Source: Azorinus chamasolen
Taxonomy: Eukaryota > Mollusca > Bivalvia > Cardiida > Solecurtidae
Direction of reading: 5' to 3'
Assembly: GCA_963576725.1 (NCBI GenBank)
Contig: OY755241.1
Span: 26,414,853 to 26,478,852 of the forward strand
DNA: 64,000 bases
The position numbers were made by a program, and so were the translations under genes. Shown here in pieces: positions 12,101-19,525 of the stretch. The notes under the pieces are model-generated. The model made no database searches. It saw nothing but the letters and a program-made list of their open reading frames with translations, and was not told the origin of the DNA. How positions within the stretch are numbered: the first letter of the stretch is position 1; the number at the start of each line of letters is the position of its first letter.

Positions 12101-12494
12101 CATATTTGGACCAATTGATCAATCACGCAGTGCAGAAGTGGTATTATTTAGTGTGAAAGGTCTGGAAGATGTAAGGATTGTATTTATCTACAAACCTCCA
12201 CAAACAAACACTAACACACTGATTGAAGAACTGAACCACATTCAGACAACATACCTCCATGCTTCAAAGGCAGTCATCTCAGGAGACTTCAATATTGACT
12301 GGTGTAGTAAATCTCATGACAAACAAATTCTACAAGCTTTCATGGAAAAACACTCCTACACTCAAATATTAGATGGTCCCACAAATGACTTCAACTCAAC
12401 TATTGATCTCATCTTCACCAACATAGAGAACTGCACCACTGGCGTACTGGAGACGTACTACACAGACCACAGATTATGCTGGATTGGATGGTGA
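6144..12494 (+). CDS. Helentron Rep/helicase/endonuclease polyprotein
   Basis: This is the rolling-circle transposase of a Helitron2/Helentron element: it nicks, unwinds and transfers single-stranded DNA in the nucleus. The frame is open from the AG acceptor at 6143 with no break to 12494. Order: a charged N-terminus with nine 21-residue repeats (6618-7184); a Cys-rich DUF6570-like domain from 7251 (ICTSC, then WICTTC); a Helitron-like Rep domain with the HUH motif GSPHIHMVVW (8838-8867) and paired tyrosines in YVASY (9396-9410); a PIF1-type helicase with Walker A GGAGVGKSF (10473) and Walker B LIFIDEIS (10731), ending in HYVALSRLQSLEGL; and an APE-like endonuclease from about 11865 with N and E (FLNARSL, FSETRF), GDFNID (12282) and TDH (12462). 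All catalytic motifs look intact, so the copy could be active or very young. There is no ATG near the acceptor, which supports an upstream exon. Confidence 0.93.
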   Translation, partial: DDCTPIEPAILPRHSSSDTSLQQDSAKATFSPPPIGDLATLHPPSAEDSSLNRVSLQVPEQSGANCDQPAVTDKQLTTNNDLQTVSVEQAASVLEVLPVPSGYKIPKLPNVHSNTVNKTTDNESKLMKRKLYMKNLMASKRKNAKYKASEKVNEGMLRKTKRENTAYRCAERERETEKRKTKRENSAYRGAEREHETEKRKTKRENSAYRGAERERETEKRNTKRENSAYRCAERKRDNEKRNIKRENSAYRDAEFDRDNDKRRSRREDFSYRSSEQSLDTSSRKRKRDDSNYRNLEKRNESLSKKRRRQDCDYRETEKHMDAVSKQIKRTDKRYKSKEAQQSSQYRNNKTEMTLQQRIKHFHKIVEKGPVYICTSCQQLYYRHSVNIYKHENYRKLNIPEIVSEDEKIWICTTCKSYASKNKIPPMSTMNKMGFPAQGVLSDLNPLEQNLLAVRLPFMKIHEAPRGKQKFIRGNMVLVPADVNNTVSQLPRLTSNTATIKAKLKRKLKYKHHVYSVNIRPQLVRRCAEFLASRPLYKDYVTYNGDWHSEQDVEATDSVLNDNECDTDTSSQDLNESDLQNIRHQNSGYIDTCLPSTSNADSLQKSPSEYPDQSTTTNNTDIGEDDEWSEMDENEIASGMCDTMLSSQDFLEPDERDFVYNFAPGEGGAPVSVFLEKESEELGFPSIFCGERRPNNDERPVKVTYGDIVKSELRSVDRRAASLVENIFFKAKKIQMKILIDQTNILIRKVKTRNEPLTVKDIKGDAVNNLIYHDKAYKSLASIRGSPPYFEKTSKDLFAMIRQLGTASFFITLSAAETRWTHLLSLLALIVDKKVYTEDEIVSLTWEDKCRLIQSDPVTCARHFDFQVNKFLHEFLLTSAAPVGQIEDYFYRVEYQNRGSPHIHMVVWCSNAPQYGNDSEVDICEFVDKYITCHMPDVDSLLKNLVELQIHRHSHTCQMKKKKKCRFGFPRPVLNRTVILEPLSLTEFSKEEISFHKSNWQKVYAALNDIDESDELTYEVFLDRLQLNEQEYICAIRSSIKRSTIFLKRSYLETRVNNYNTSVLQAWRANTDIQFVLDVYACATYVASYLTKSQRGMSELLRKATQEANQGNNDIRQQVKVVGNKFLNSVEISAQEAVYLCLQLSMKKASRHVIFVNTSPPEERVTLLKPKHILDSMDDEDEDIECNSLLSRYAERPKDMEHITLAEFASMYEQVKPPYVSRRDDQSDPKLEKLLPEPDSLQNEDETEEQEPSAITQKQHTKYRRRRKGNIIRSVHFNPDVDSEKYYRELLVLYYPWREEQNLKGDCETYCNKFQLVKDEIENCRKTFEPYADAVNNAQNMLNSEPDLEDVWNELAPGTEYSETHERDEQRVFPDIGIEDYNIGSDLGVPITTSDEELLEFHEMLDEPYRELMRTLNMEQTNFVNDTLHILKHSNEQIFRFLSGGAGVGKSFVVRALYQSALKYYNKHAGENFAAHNILLLAPTGKAAYHIHGSTIHNALKIPANNKLEYRPLRSGQLNTLRNQIGKLKLIFIDEISMVGFRMLNFIHQRMMEIMQSPKPFGGVSVVVVGDLFQLEPVYDTYAFLQPSHGFMPLATNLWTELFEMFELKQIMRQADSKQFAELLNRLREGNHTRSDLELLKGRIIDRDGADYPHHATHLMHTNEKVNAYNSQVIQRSPNQVFTIKAKDRVVGSTPPGMRKKILENFMKSHEKNCQLPNEVLGCKDIYYDLTVNLNTSDGLTNGASCKIIKIDIENQETLATGIIWVKFLDSSCGKALRTESRRLYKPGYDKTWTPLQPVVKEFNAGKQGQAIIQRYQFPLRPSHAKSIHRSQGDTLDVAVVDLTLTRQVKHIHYVALSRLQSLEGLHILNLQEDKIAVDKRVVAEMARLRASPLTLRQPPLSQYPQQFKLVFLNARSLHRHIDDARNDKNVQSANVACFSETRFYKKDSIDDTSMKDFSSQYRQDCNQSTRSRPPYGLAVYSKSEFIFGPIDQSRSAEVVLFSVKGLEDVRIVFIYKPPQTNTNTLIEELNHIQTTYLHASKAVISGDFNIDWCSKSHDKQILQAFMEKHSYTQILDGPTNDFNSTIDLIFTNIENCTTGVLETYYTDHRLCWIGW
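6618..7184 (+). repeat. Nine 63 bp (21-residue) charged repeats in the Helentron N-terminus
   Basis: Units follow the pattern KTKRENSAYRGAERERETEK. Units 1-5 are nearly identical and 6-9 diverge (for example RSRREDFSYR, KRRRQDCDYR). Each keeps a basic start, Asp/Glu-Asn/Asp, a Tyr-Arg pair and an acidic helix. This looks like a long charged helix, perhaps for nucleic acid or protein contact; the function is unknown. The gradient from identical to diverged units suggests ongoing expansion at the 5' side. Confidence 0.85.
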
Positions 12495-12876
12495 ACTGGT
12501 ACTTTTCAGGTTATATGTGTATTATTTATTTGCCTGACATTTTCAAGGTCAAGGTCACATTTCAAGGTCAAAGGGTAAAAGCACTGGTGACTGGTAATTT
12601 TCATGTTATAAGTGTATTATTTATATCATTTATTAATGACCAATGTATTACCTAGACATGATTTGGCTTTCAAAACAATATGTTAAAATTGTACCTCACC
12701 CACAATGCATGAACCTAGAACTTAAAATGTTATATGCCTGCCACAAACAAGCGCACGGATGACCATGAAAGCACTTGACAATTTATTATCTCCAGTGACA
12801 ATATATATCTCTAAACAGCGTTTTCTCTCCTTTAAACTTTCGGGCGTATAATGCCCTGCCTCGCGGTGCTCTTGTT
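12495..12876 (+). other. Helentron 3' non-coding region and right terminus
   Basis: Two related ~100 bp units start GTGAACTGGTACTTTTCA and GTGACTGGTAATTTTCA, and both contain a GTGTATTATTTAT tract. Between them lie AGGTCA half-sites. At 12841-12876 the pair GGGC...GCCC and then CTCTTGTT resembles a rolling-circle terminator hairpin next to the cut site. Confidence 0.5.
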
Positions 12877-13259
12877 AAAGATATTCTTATTGGTCATTTC
12901 ACACAAAAACTGGCATTATGTACTGCCTAGCACTTTATTTGCCTATATACCTGGGTCAAGGTATAATTGCATTAATTGCATAGCTTTATTGAAGTCATTT
13001 GAATTTCTCAAAGACCAGTTTTAGGCATTTTGAGCTAAGGCAAAAATGGCACAAGTTGTAAACAGTTTAGATCTTGGTCAACCATTCACTTGGTATTAGT
13101 TCTGAATCCAGTTCAAGTTTATTCAGCAGTGAAAGGGTGAAAGCAGTGCACTAAGCTTATTTCATCTGCTAGATTGTTTTCCACTGAAAAATTAACATGT
13201 CAATATACATGTATTACTGTAACTCAGGTGAGCGATATAGGGCCAATGGCCCTCTTGTT
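12877..13259 (+). mobile_element. 383 bp non-autonomous element abutting the Helentron end
   Basis: It starts AAAGATATTCTTATTGGTCA directly after CTCTTGTT and ends with AGGTGAGCGATATAGGGCCA and GGCCCTCTTGTT. A homologous copy lies at 50033-50374 in reverse orientation, again abutting an ACAAGAGGG terminus. A 5'-truncated copy lies at 25891-26020. Head-to-tail abutment is typical of elements that insert at each other's ends. Confidence 0.75.
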
Positions 13260-13640
13260 TTGTTTGTTTACCAGGCAATTAGGCTCCTATTGATGAAGTA
13301 TTATAAGAATTAAGGCAGCAGTTATGGAGGTGTTCTTTTTAAGAAATTCTTTATTTTATTTTCACTTGCCATGGAAACCAGACAGTTTGCAAAACCAAAA
13401 CTATGTTTTGTGTCATTTGTTCCCTTAATGGCTATTATTTATTAAACTTTTGTTGAGGGCCTACTGATGATGCTGTGAGCCAAAGATGAAAACTGTGAAC
13501 CCTGTATATTCAGAAGCAGATTCCTATAAGTTCAAATTGTTAAAGGCAAATGACAGACATTGATCAGGCAATCCCAAAAGTTCACCCTTAGCACTTTGTG
13601 CTCTGGTGATATGATAAAGTACCACTGGAACAGGGTCAAT
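13260..13640. other. Non-coding, nothing recognised
   Basis: No ORF of note, no hairpin terminus and no repeat shared with the rest of the window. Confidence 0.5.
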
Positions 13641-13917
13641 ATTAAGGTTTCAATTGTTTACGAGAATATAATTTCGTTTTTGAAAGAAACTGGTCTTTAT
13701 TCTAAAATATAAATCTGTTTAACCAGTTCTATTATTATCATTATTATTTTATTTCTGTATTCCTTTCTACATTTTCATCTTCGTATATTTTAATGATTTA
13801 CATACTCGTTGATCGAGATTTTTTATTGATTTTCATTGTTTCATCATAATTTTCGTCATTGGCGCTATATGACCTACTTAGTGTCGCGGTGCCGTAGAAC
13901 CCAACTCACTTACTCGA
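13641..13917 (+). mobile_element. 3' tail of a second LINE family (Nimb-like)
   Basis: The sequence from GTTTACGAGAATATAATTTCG to GGTGCCGTAGAACCCAACTC matches the reverse complement of 57244-57990 once the insertion there is removed. It ends in ACTCACTTACTC, a short tetranucleotide run. The motif GTCATATAGCGCC/GGTTTTACGGC is shared in outline with the main LINE tail (GGTCATATAGAGCCG, GTTTTACGGCCCATCG). It is a 5'-truncated copy with no coding sequence. Confidence 0.7.
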
Positions 13918-13929
13918 ATTGTTTATGAC

Positions 13930-14540
13930 CTACGACAAACACTGACAGACATTGATCTTACAATCACAAAAGGCCACCATGAGCACTTCATACTCTGGTG
14001 AACTAAAAATTAATGTAAAATTCCATTTAGTGTAATGCAAGGTTTGGATATATTCCAATTAACTTGAAACAGCAAATGGGTGAGTATAATAGGCAATGTT
14101 GACAAATTAACATGGTACGGGTCAAAAGACCTAGTGATTTCTAAGTTCAAAAAGCCATAACTTTTAGTAAAATTGCAGAAGGAAAAATTCCCGACAATAT
14201 GCACATATAGTGTTCTTGCTACATACAAGGTTCTGATAAATTGTGTTGAACAGTTTAAGAGGAGTTGCACTTACAAGGATAGGGGATGATAGATGTAGTG
14301 ATTGTGAAGTTCAAAGGATCATAAGTCTATGAAAAATTGCAGATGGAATAATCTCTGACAATATGCACGTCTACATTTTGTGTCCTTAGTACATGCAAGG
14401 TTGGATGAAAATCTCCTTAACAGTTTCAGAGGAGTTAAGCTTAAAAGAATTGCAAAAGCCCTTCTGCCATACATCACCATTTCAATAACAGTTTTTTCCG
14501 AAGAAAACCAAGTTAAAAATGGAAGAAATGTTAGAATAGA
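13930..14540. repeat. Diverged ~200 bp direct repeats, non-coding
   Basis: Two copies of a unit are seen near 14130 and 14310. Shared phrases are AAAAATTGCAGA, GACAATATGCAC, ACATGCAAGGTT and AACAGTTT.AGAGGAGTT. The copies are clearly diverged. No gene is supported here. Confidence 0.5.
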
Positions 14541-14547
14541 ACTCACC

Positions 14548-14981
14548 TGAGTAATTTTCCCTTTCACACTTTCATCCTGGGTGGCGACCGCAGGGCTGTA
14601 CTTATTGGTACTGTTGTTGCTGTTGGGGGATTGATAATTTTCTCAGCTTCCAGTTTCATACCTTCCGCTATTTCTGTCCTCTGACCAATGAAAAATTTGG
14701 ACTGCGATGTTGCACTGATTATCATCTGGTCATCCTCCTTCTTTGTGATTGTGTTAAGGAAGGAAACTTTGTTGCCAACCTGAAGGCGGGGGAATTTGGA
14801 ACGGTCATAGCAGTTCAGACGGGCAAATTCCTCCCCATCATGCACTGCTACGACCTTCAGGTAGTGGTCTTCTCCATCCGTTTTGTATATTCTCTCAGGG
14901 CAACTGGACACTACTATCACCTCAAGTTTCCCTTTATAGGACCCAAGACCCTTTCTGAATGCTTCTCTGGGTGCCATCTGG
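14548..14981 (-). CDS. Exon resembling an OB-fold single-strand nucleic-acid-binding protein
   Basis: On the minus strand a T-rich tract ending TTTTTTTCCAG (acceptor) is followed directly by ATGGCACCCAGAGAAGC. The product starts MAPREAFRKGLGSYKGKLEV. The order GKLEVIVVS, YKTDGEDHYLKVVAVHDG, ARLNCYDRSKF, LQVGNKVSFLN, MIISATSQSKFF fits the beta-strand pattern of an RPA-like OB fold; this is pattern recognition, not a search result. In the main frame a stop follows RSPPRMKV (about 14567). Another frame, open at the 3' side, ends ACTCAG followed by a strong donor GTGAGT (14545-14550). So either the exon is terminal or a frameshift has occurred. Some Helitrons carry RPA-like genes, so an origin linked to the nearby Helentron is possible. 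A host gene is equally likely. Confidence 0.55.
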
Positions 14982-15061
14982 AAAAAAACAATATAATTTT
15001 TCATTTTTTAAATTGGAATTTTCAGATTATAAATGATCAAGATGTGTTTTTGAAACACTAT

Positions 15062-15417
15062 GCACCCTCATATATTTGACCTCTGACCTTGACATGTCAC
15101 CCCTCAAAAATGTACAGCCTCATGAGATACACAAGCATGCCAAATATCAAGTCTCTATCTCTACTAGTCTAAAAGTTATGGCCAATGTCAAAGTCGGCGA
15201 TTTGACCCATATATTTGACCTTTGACCTTGAAGGATGACCTTGACACGTCACCCCTCAAAATGTGCGGCTTCATGAGATACATATGTATGCCAAATATCA
15301 AGTCTCTATCTAAACTGGCTCAAAAGTTATGACCAATGTTAAAGTTGCTGACAAACAGACAGTGCAAAATCAATATTCCCCCGACTATCGTCTATGGGGG
15401 CATAAAAAGGGGGCACA
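15062..15417. mobile_element. Two-unit tandem core with a TGGGGGCATAAAAA terminus
   Basis: Two ~155 bp units share TATATTTGACC, GACCTTGACA.GTCACCCCTC, CATGAGATACA and AAATATCAAGTCTCTATCT. The right end CTATGGGGGCATAAAAA is the same type as that of the element at 50375-52116. AGGTCA-type half-sites are present in reverse (TGACCT). The left part is truncated. Confidence 0.65.
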
Positions 15418-16001
15418 CTCAGATATATCACAGTATGTTAACCAGGTCAAGTGGCATTTAACATGGTTTTGATCAGGATTGACAGTTTTTGAATCATATC
15501 ATGTCTGATCTTAAAATGGTAAAGTTAACGCTTTCTGTCATAGATATGTATTTTATCACCTTTTGCAAACAATTGATTTATATCATAAAATAGAAGGCAT
15601 GTTGTCTTACGAGTATTCATGGAGGAAAAAGTTAATAGAACTCCAACATCATAAGTTTGCCGTTTATGATTATGATGACATTTTATTCTTTAATTGATGT
15701 ATGTTTGTTTTAAAATGAGCACGGTTGTTGTTTGAAGCTGTACTAGCTATGCTGAATGCAGTAAATCATGAAATTTTTCAAATCACATATGCAAATTGAT
15801 GATTTTCAGAAAAGGTTCATTGAAACGGCTTATTGAAATCAATGACATTTTGTATAGTCTCGTTCTTTTGGGTTGTGCTTGTAAGTTGAGCTGATGAAGG
15901 TGGGTGTGAAGATTGGTAAGATTTGCACAGCAAGCGATTTTGTTTATGATTAGTATCTGTACTCTTATTTAGAATTTATTGGAGGCAGACTACATAAGAA
16001 A
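15418..16001. other. Non-coding, nothing recognised
   Basis: AT-rich sequence with no ORF, no inverted repeat and no relation to other parts of the window that I can see. Confidence 0.5.
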
Positions 16002-16535
16002 CAAATTCTGAAGGGTGGTGATCCCCCGAAAGCAAAAATTTCAACACAAAAAGAGAAAATTGCAGACTCGGTTTTATTGAGTCTGTTCATGAGCAGTAAT
16101 TGAAAGTGCAACACTGCTCACGCCCCCTAGCACCGGCTTAAGCGTATTCAATTTTCAGAACAAGAAGTACTGAAATTCATGATCTCGAAGGATCAGAAGG
16201 TATAACAACACTGAGAATGAAGTACGGGGCGACTTTTTACGGCCGCCACACAAGCACTTAACACCTGCTGTTCTGAAGATTATAAATTCTGAAGGGTGGT
16301 GATCCCCCGAAAGCAAAAATTTCAACACAAAAAGAGAAAATTGCAGACTCGGTTTTATTGAGTCTTTTCATGAGCAGTAATTGAAAGTGCAACACTGCTC
16401 ACGCCCCCTAGCACCGGGTTAAGCGGTATTCAATTTTCAGAACAAGAAGTACTGAAATTCATGATCTCGAATGATCAGAAGGTATAACAACACTGAGAAT
16501 GAAGTACGGGGCGACTTTTTACGGCCGCCACACAA
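16002..16535 (-). repeat. Two ~250 bp direct repeats with LTR-like features
   Basis: Near-identical copies at 16002-16256 and 16286-16535 are separated by about 30 bp. On the minus strand each begins TGTGTGGCGGCCGTAAAAAG and carries CTCAATAAAACCGAG, an AATAAA-type polyadenylation signal, two thirds along. A TG start, an AATAAA and a direct repeat suggest an LTR. The ~30 bp spacer leaves no room for coding sequence, so this may be an LTR-LTR remnant or a simple tandem duplication. No family is recognised. Confidence 0.5.
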
Positions 16536-16610
16536 AGTTAATTTTCGATTAAGTAACCCAAGCTCTATGTAAAAGATACAAAAATATATATCAATATGAA
16601 AGTACATTTG

Positions 16611-16823
16611 TGAGGTTGGGCGCCCATAAATCGGTTTAAACCCCCGGTGACTTTTGTCACTGACCGTTCCAAGGCGGTACTTCCATCTTCCTCCTATTGT
16701 ATGTTTGTTTTGTCTTTGTGCGTCTCTTGTTGTTTTTTCTACCTATGTACATTTGCTGTTTGCTTGTGTTGCTATTCGGGCGAGTGTTTGTTCTGTTTCC
16801 TGCATGACTCATATTTGTACTTT
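16611..16823 (+). mobile_element. Isolated 3' UTR of the Penelope-like family (subfamily 1)
   Basis: It runs from GAGGTTGGGCGCCCATAAA through CACTGACCGTTCCAAGGCGG to CATGACTCATATTTGTACTT. It matches the 3' ends of copies at 22495-22690, 43220-43455 and 60665-60895. The Cys-rich ORFs found in every copy are overlapping chance frames. Confidence 0.75.
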
Positions 16824-17335
16824 TAACCCTTTATGTGACAATAATGCCTTCTCACGTTGACATAGATCATCATCTCTAAAAGATTGTAAAAAAGGCTTTT
16901 CATTACAGACTGCAGGTATAAAAACCCCTTATTCTACTGGTATCATATAATAAATGTGGAATTATACATCCATACATGTAGTAGGTGGAGTTTTCATAAT
17001 AGTTTCAAATAATAACTGTTACATCTAGATCAAAAAGTCTTCTATGTGACAATGCCTCACTGGACTTATAATCTGAAATTTCTTTTGTACATATCAGTTC
17101 AAACAAACACACCCTTACTTATAAATGCCAGCAAATTTATGTTGTCATGATTTATCATAATGATGATGTTTATGGTATTAGTTACATAATTTAATCAATA
17201 TTTGATATGCAATGGATTTTCTCAACCATTTGATTTCAGTGAATAAGATAAAAATATTGGCTTGTGGTCAGAGTAGAATGACTCTAATGTTCCCCATAAT
17301 TTTATTTCATCATCTGAAGGTTTGTGTACATGTGA
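16824..17335. other. Non-coding, nothing recognised
   Basis: No supported gene or repeat. The sequence leads into the decayed Helitron fragment. Confidence 0.45.
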
Positions 17336-18350
17336 TCAAGAGATGAATCGTAGTCTGTGGTGCAACCAGTCATCAGACGTTGTACACGCAAAAATGTTGG
17401 TAACAATGGATAAGTCTCCCATAAGAACAAATTTTGCAGCAGAACAATCAATGATTACCGGTAACTGCGATTCCAATGTAGATAGAAATTTTGATATGTT
17501 ATGTGTTTCAAAGACAGGGAAGTCTGAATGTATACAGCAAATCCATGATGCATTCAGCAAATGTTGAATGGTGTACATTTAAACCTTCAATATCATATTT
17601 ATCTTCTTTTGAATGAAAGTATCTTGTTTCAGAAAGGCCTATGATACGAGAGTGTAGAAGATTGTATTCTTGTTGAATGCTTGTAAAATGCTTTTGTAAA
17701 GATCGACAGTTGTGAAAGGCAATTGTAGAAATGTTTGCATTGAGGTTTCTAAGGAGAGGCACAGATACAACCAGTTTTTTCTCATTACGTAATCTCTGCA
17801 TTTCACACAATACATCAGAAGAAACACTTATTTTGCTAGGGTTTAGGTGCTTGATATGAATACCAGATAAAGATGTCATCCTACTTAAACCAACATAATG
17901 TATGTGTTCAGTCTTTCTTGAGCCAAAATGTAAAACAGCATGTTTCATAGTTGATCCTTGTGATTTGTGTATAGTTTTTCCTGATGACAAGTACAACGGA
18001 AATTGTCGTCTAATAATCAGATATGTTCTGAAGTACTACAATGAAAATTTTCTACAAACTTCAAATATAGGTGTCCATTCTGGAAGAATTCCTTCACAAT
18101 ACAAATGACTATCTGATTCGCCAGCGCTTACCAACATTATTATTGTCAAAGAGAACCCAGACAATGCTACACCTGTCACAATTTTTAACTCTGAAATCAA
18201 ATCTAATGATCATGCCAGAAGCGCCATTAGTGAGTCCATCTTCAGTATCAATAGTGATGCAGAGTTCAAAAGGCAAGTCGAAGGACTGTCTGTAAGCCCA
18301 TTGTTTTATTGTGATCATCTGGAACTTTTGATAGAATTGTTTTTTTAGAG
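17336..18350 (-). pseudogene. Decayed Helentron fragment: helicase C-terminus plus endonuclease
   Basis: Reading the minus strand, 18318-18109 carries EDGLTNGASGMIIRFD, matching DGLTNGASCKIIKID of the intact Helentron. 17996-17508 carries GKTIHKSQGSTMKHAV and EHIHYVGLSRMTSLSGI (helicase end), then STIAFHNCRSLQKHF and GLSETRYFHSKEDKYD (start of the endonuclease). A further frame (17578-17336) has AAKFVLMGDLSIVTNIF, corresponding to the GDFNID segment. Frame shifts and stops separate the pieces. It is a relative of the 6144-12494 protein, not a recent copy. Confidence 0.8.
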
Positions 18351-18361
18351 AACTATTTACA

Positions 18362-18495
18362 TCACCAGAATGAATGAATGAATGAATGGTGTTTTACGGC
18401 CCATCGACACTGATGGTCATATAGAGCCGAATAAATAATGTAAATAAAATGTAAAAATAAATGTAAATGTAAAACACCATTCATTCATTCATTCT
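18362..18495. repeat. Inverted pair of LINE tails
   Basis: A minus-strand LINE tail ((GAAT)n then GGTGTTTTACGGCCCATCG) is followed after ~85 bp by the inverted phrase GTAAAACACCATTCATTC, which then jumps into LINE RNase H sequence. The arms can form a hairpin. It is a rearranged or template-switched junction. Confidence 0.7.
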
Positions 18496-19330
18496 GTGTC
18501 ATCAGCCACAAAGGCAGCTGCGACTCTCTCATCATCTTTTGAACCATCAGTATAAACTTGTTCATAATCTTCAAATCTTGAAATTATTTCATTTAGAAAA
18601 GAACTGAATTCAAGCGAGCTTGTTTCAGACTTTTTATGCCGTGTTAGTTCAAAGATAACTTTTGGTGGTTTAATAGTCCAAGGTGGTATAGATTCAACTT
18701 TAGTCTTTTCAATTAAAGACAAATCTATATCACTATTTTGAAACCTGTTTTTCATACGTATTCCGAAAGGTGGAATTACCTTTTCCTTAGATTCAAATAA
18801 ACGTTGATATTTAGGTCTAAAAACATTCTTATGAGCGGGATTTGATGGGTTTAAATGACACCGAGAAATTTTGCCTGGTCTACAACAGGAATGGGATCAC
18901 CATTCAAGTGCAACTCCGGGTCATTGTGAAATTTTCTCAGTTGACAGAAATGTACACAATTTGTTTTAGACTTGGAAAATTTAAAACCGTTTTCAGTGGC
19001 CCATTTTTGAGCTTTATCAATGGACTGTTGAAGTTGACGTTCAACAGCACGCATGTGTTTAGAACGGTAACAAATTAAAAAGTCATCAACATACAATGAA
19101 CAATCCGTGTCATTAGTAATAGATTGAACAATATTATTAATTTTAACATTAAATAGAGTAACTGACAAAATACTTCCTTGTGGAACACCCATTTCCTGTT
19201 TTTGCATTTCAGAAAGAGTAGTTCCAACGCGGACTTGAAATTCCCTATCATTTAAAAAGTTTTCAATAAAAACTGGAAGTCGACCTTTAAGTCCTGATTC
19301 ATGAAGGTCTTTCATTTCTCAAGATCAAAG
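18489..19330 (-). pseudogene. LINE copy A, internally deleted RT/RNase H remnant
   Basis: 18755-18489 matches the linker and start of the RNase H domain (QVYTDGSKDDERVAAAFVAD). 19315-18851 matches the RT palm with YVDD at about 19082-19093. Relative to copy B several hundred bases are missing near 18850. The 5' side stops at 19330, where copy B begins with its GAAT run. Confidence 0.85.
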
Positions 19331-19525
19331 AATGAATGAATGAATGGTGTTTTACGGCCCATCGACACTGATGGTCATATAGAGCCGAATAAATAATGTA
19401 AATAAAACTAAGTGATGAAATCAAATAAAGACAATCTCACTAGATTATGTAAATGTCAGTCCCGATCAACAGGATTGTAAATAAAATAAGGACAAAACAT
19501 AAACGACATTCTAAAAATACACTTT

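Larger units (their letters stand above)
4805..12876 (+). mobile_element. Candidate complete autonomous Helentron (Helitron2-type)
   Basis: The coding core is unambiguous; the boundaries are inferred. The left end at 4805-4860 (AGCTCATCTGGAACAAAGTG then GAGTGAGCTATTG) matches in layout the AGCTCACC...GTGAGC hairpin that opens the non-autonomous elements at 3174, 39896 and 44964. The right end at 12841-12876 has GGGCGTATAATGCCC then GGTGCTCTTGTT, and its reverse complement matches the terminus at 63240 (ACAAGAGTGCC...ATACGCCCG). Between the ORF stop and the right end lie two ~100 bp related units with TCAAGGTCAAGGTCA. The span is about 8.07 kb. No target duplication is visible, as expected for rolling-circle insertion. 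The palindrome at 4866-5034 lies just inside the left end and may be a later insertion. Confidence 0.6.
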
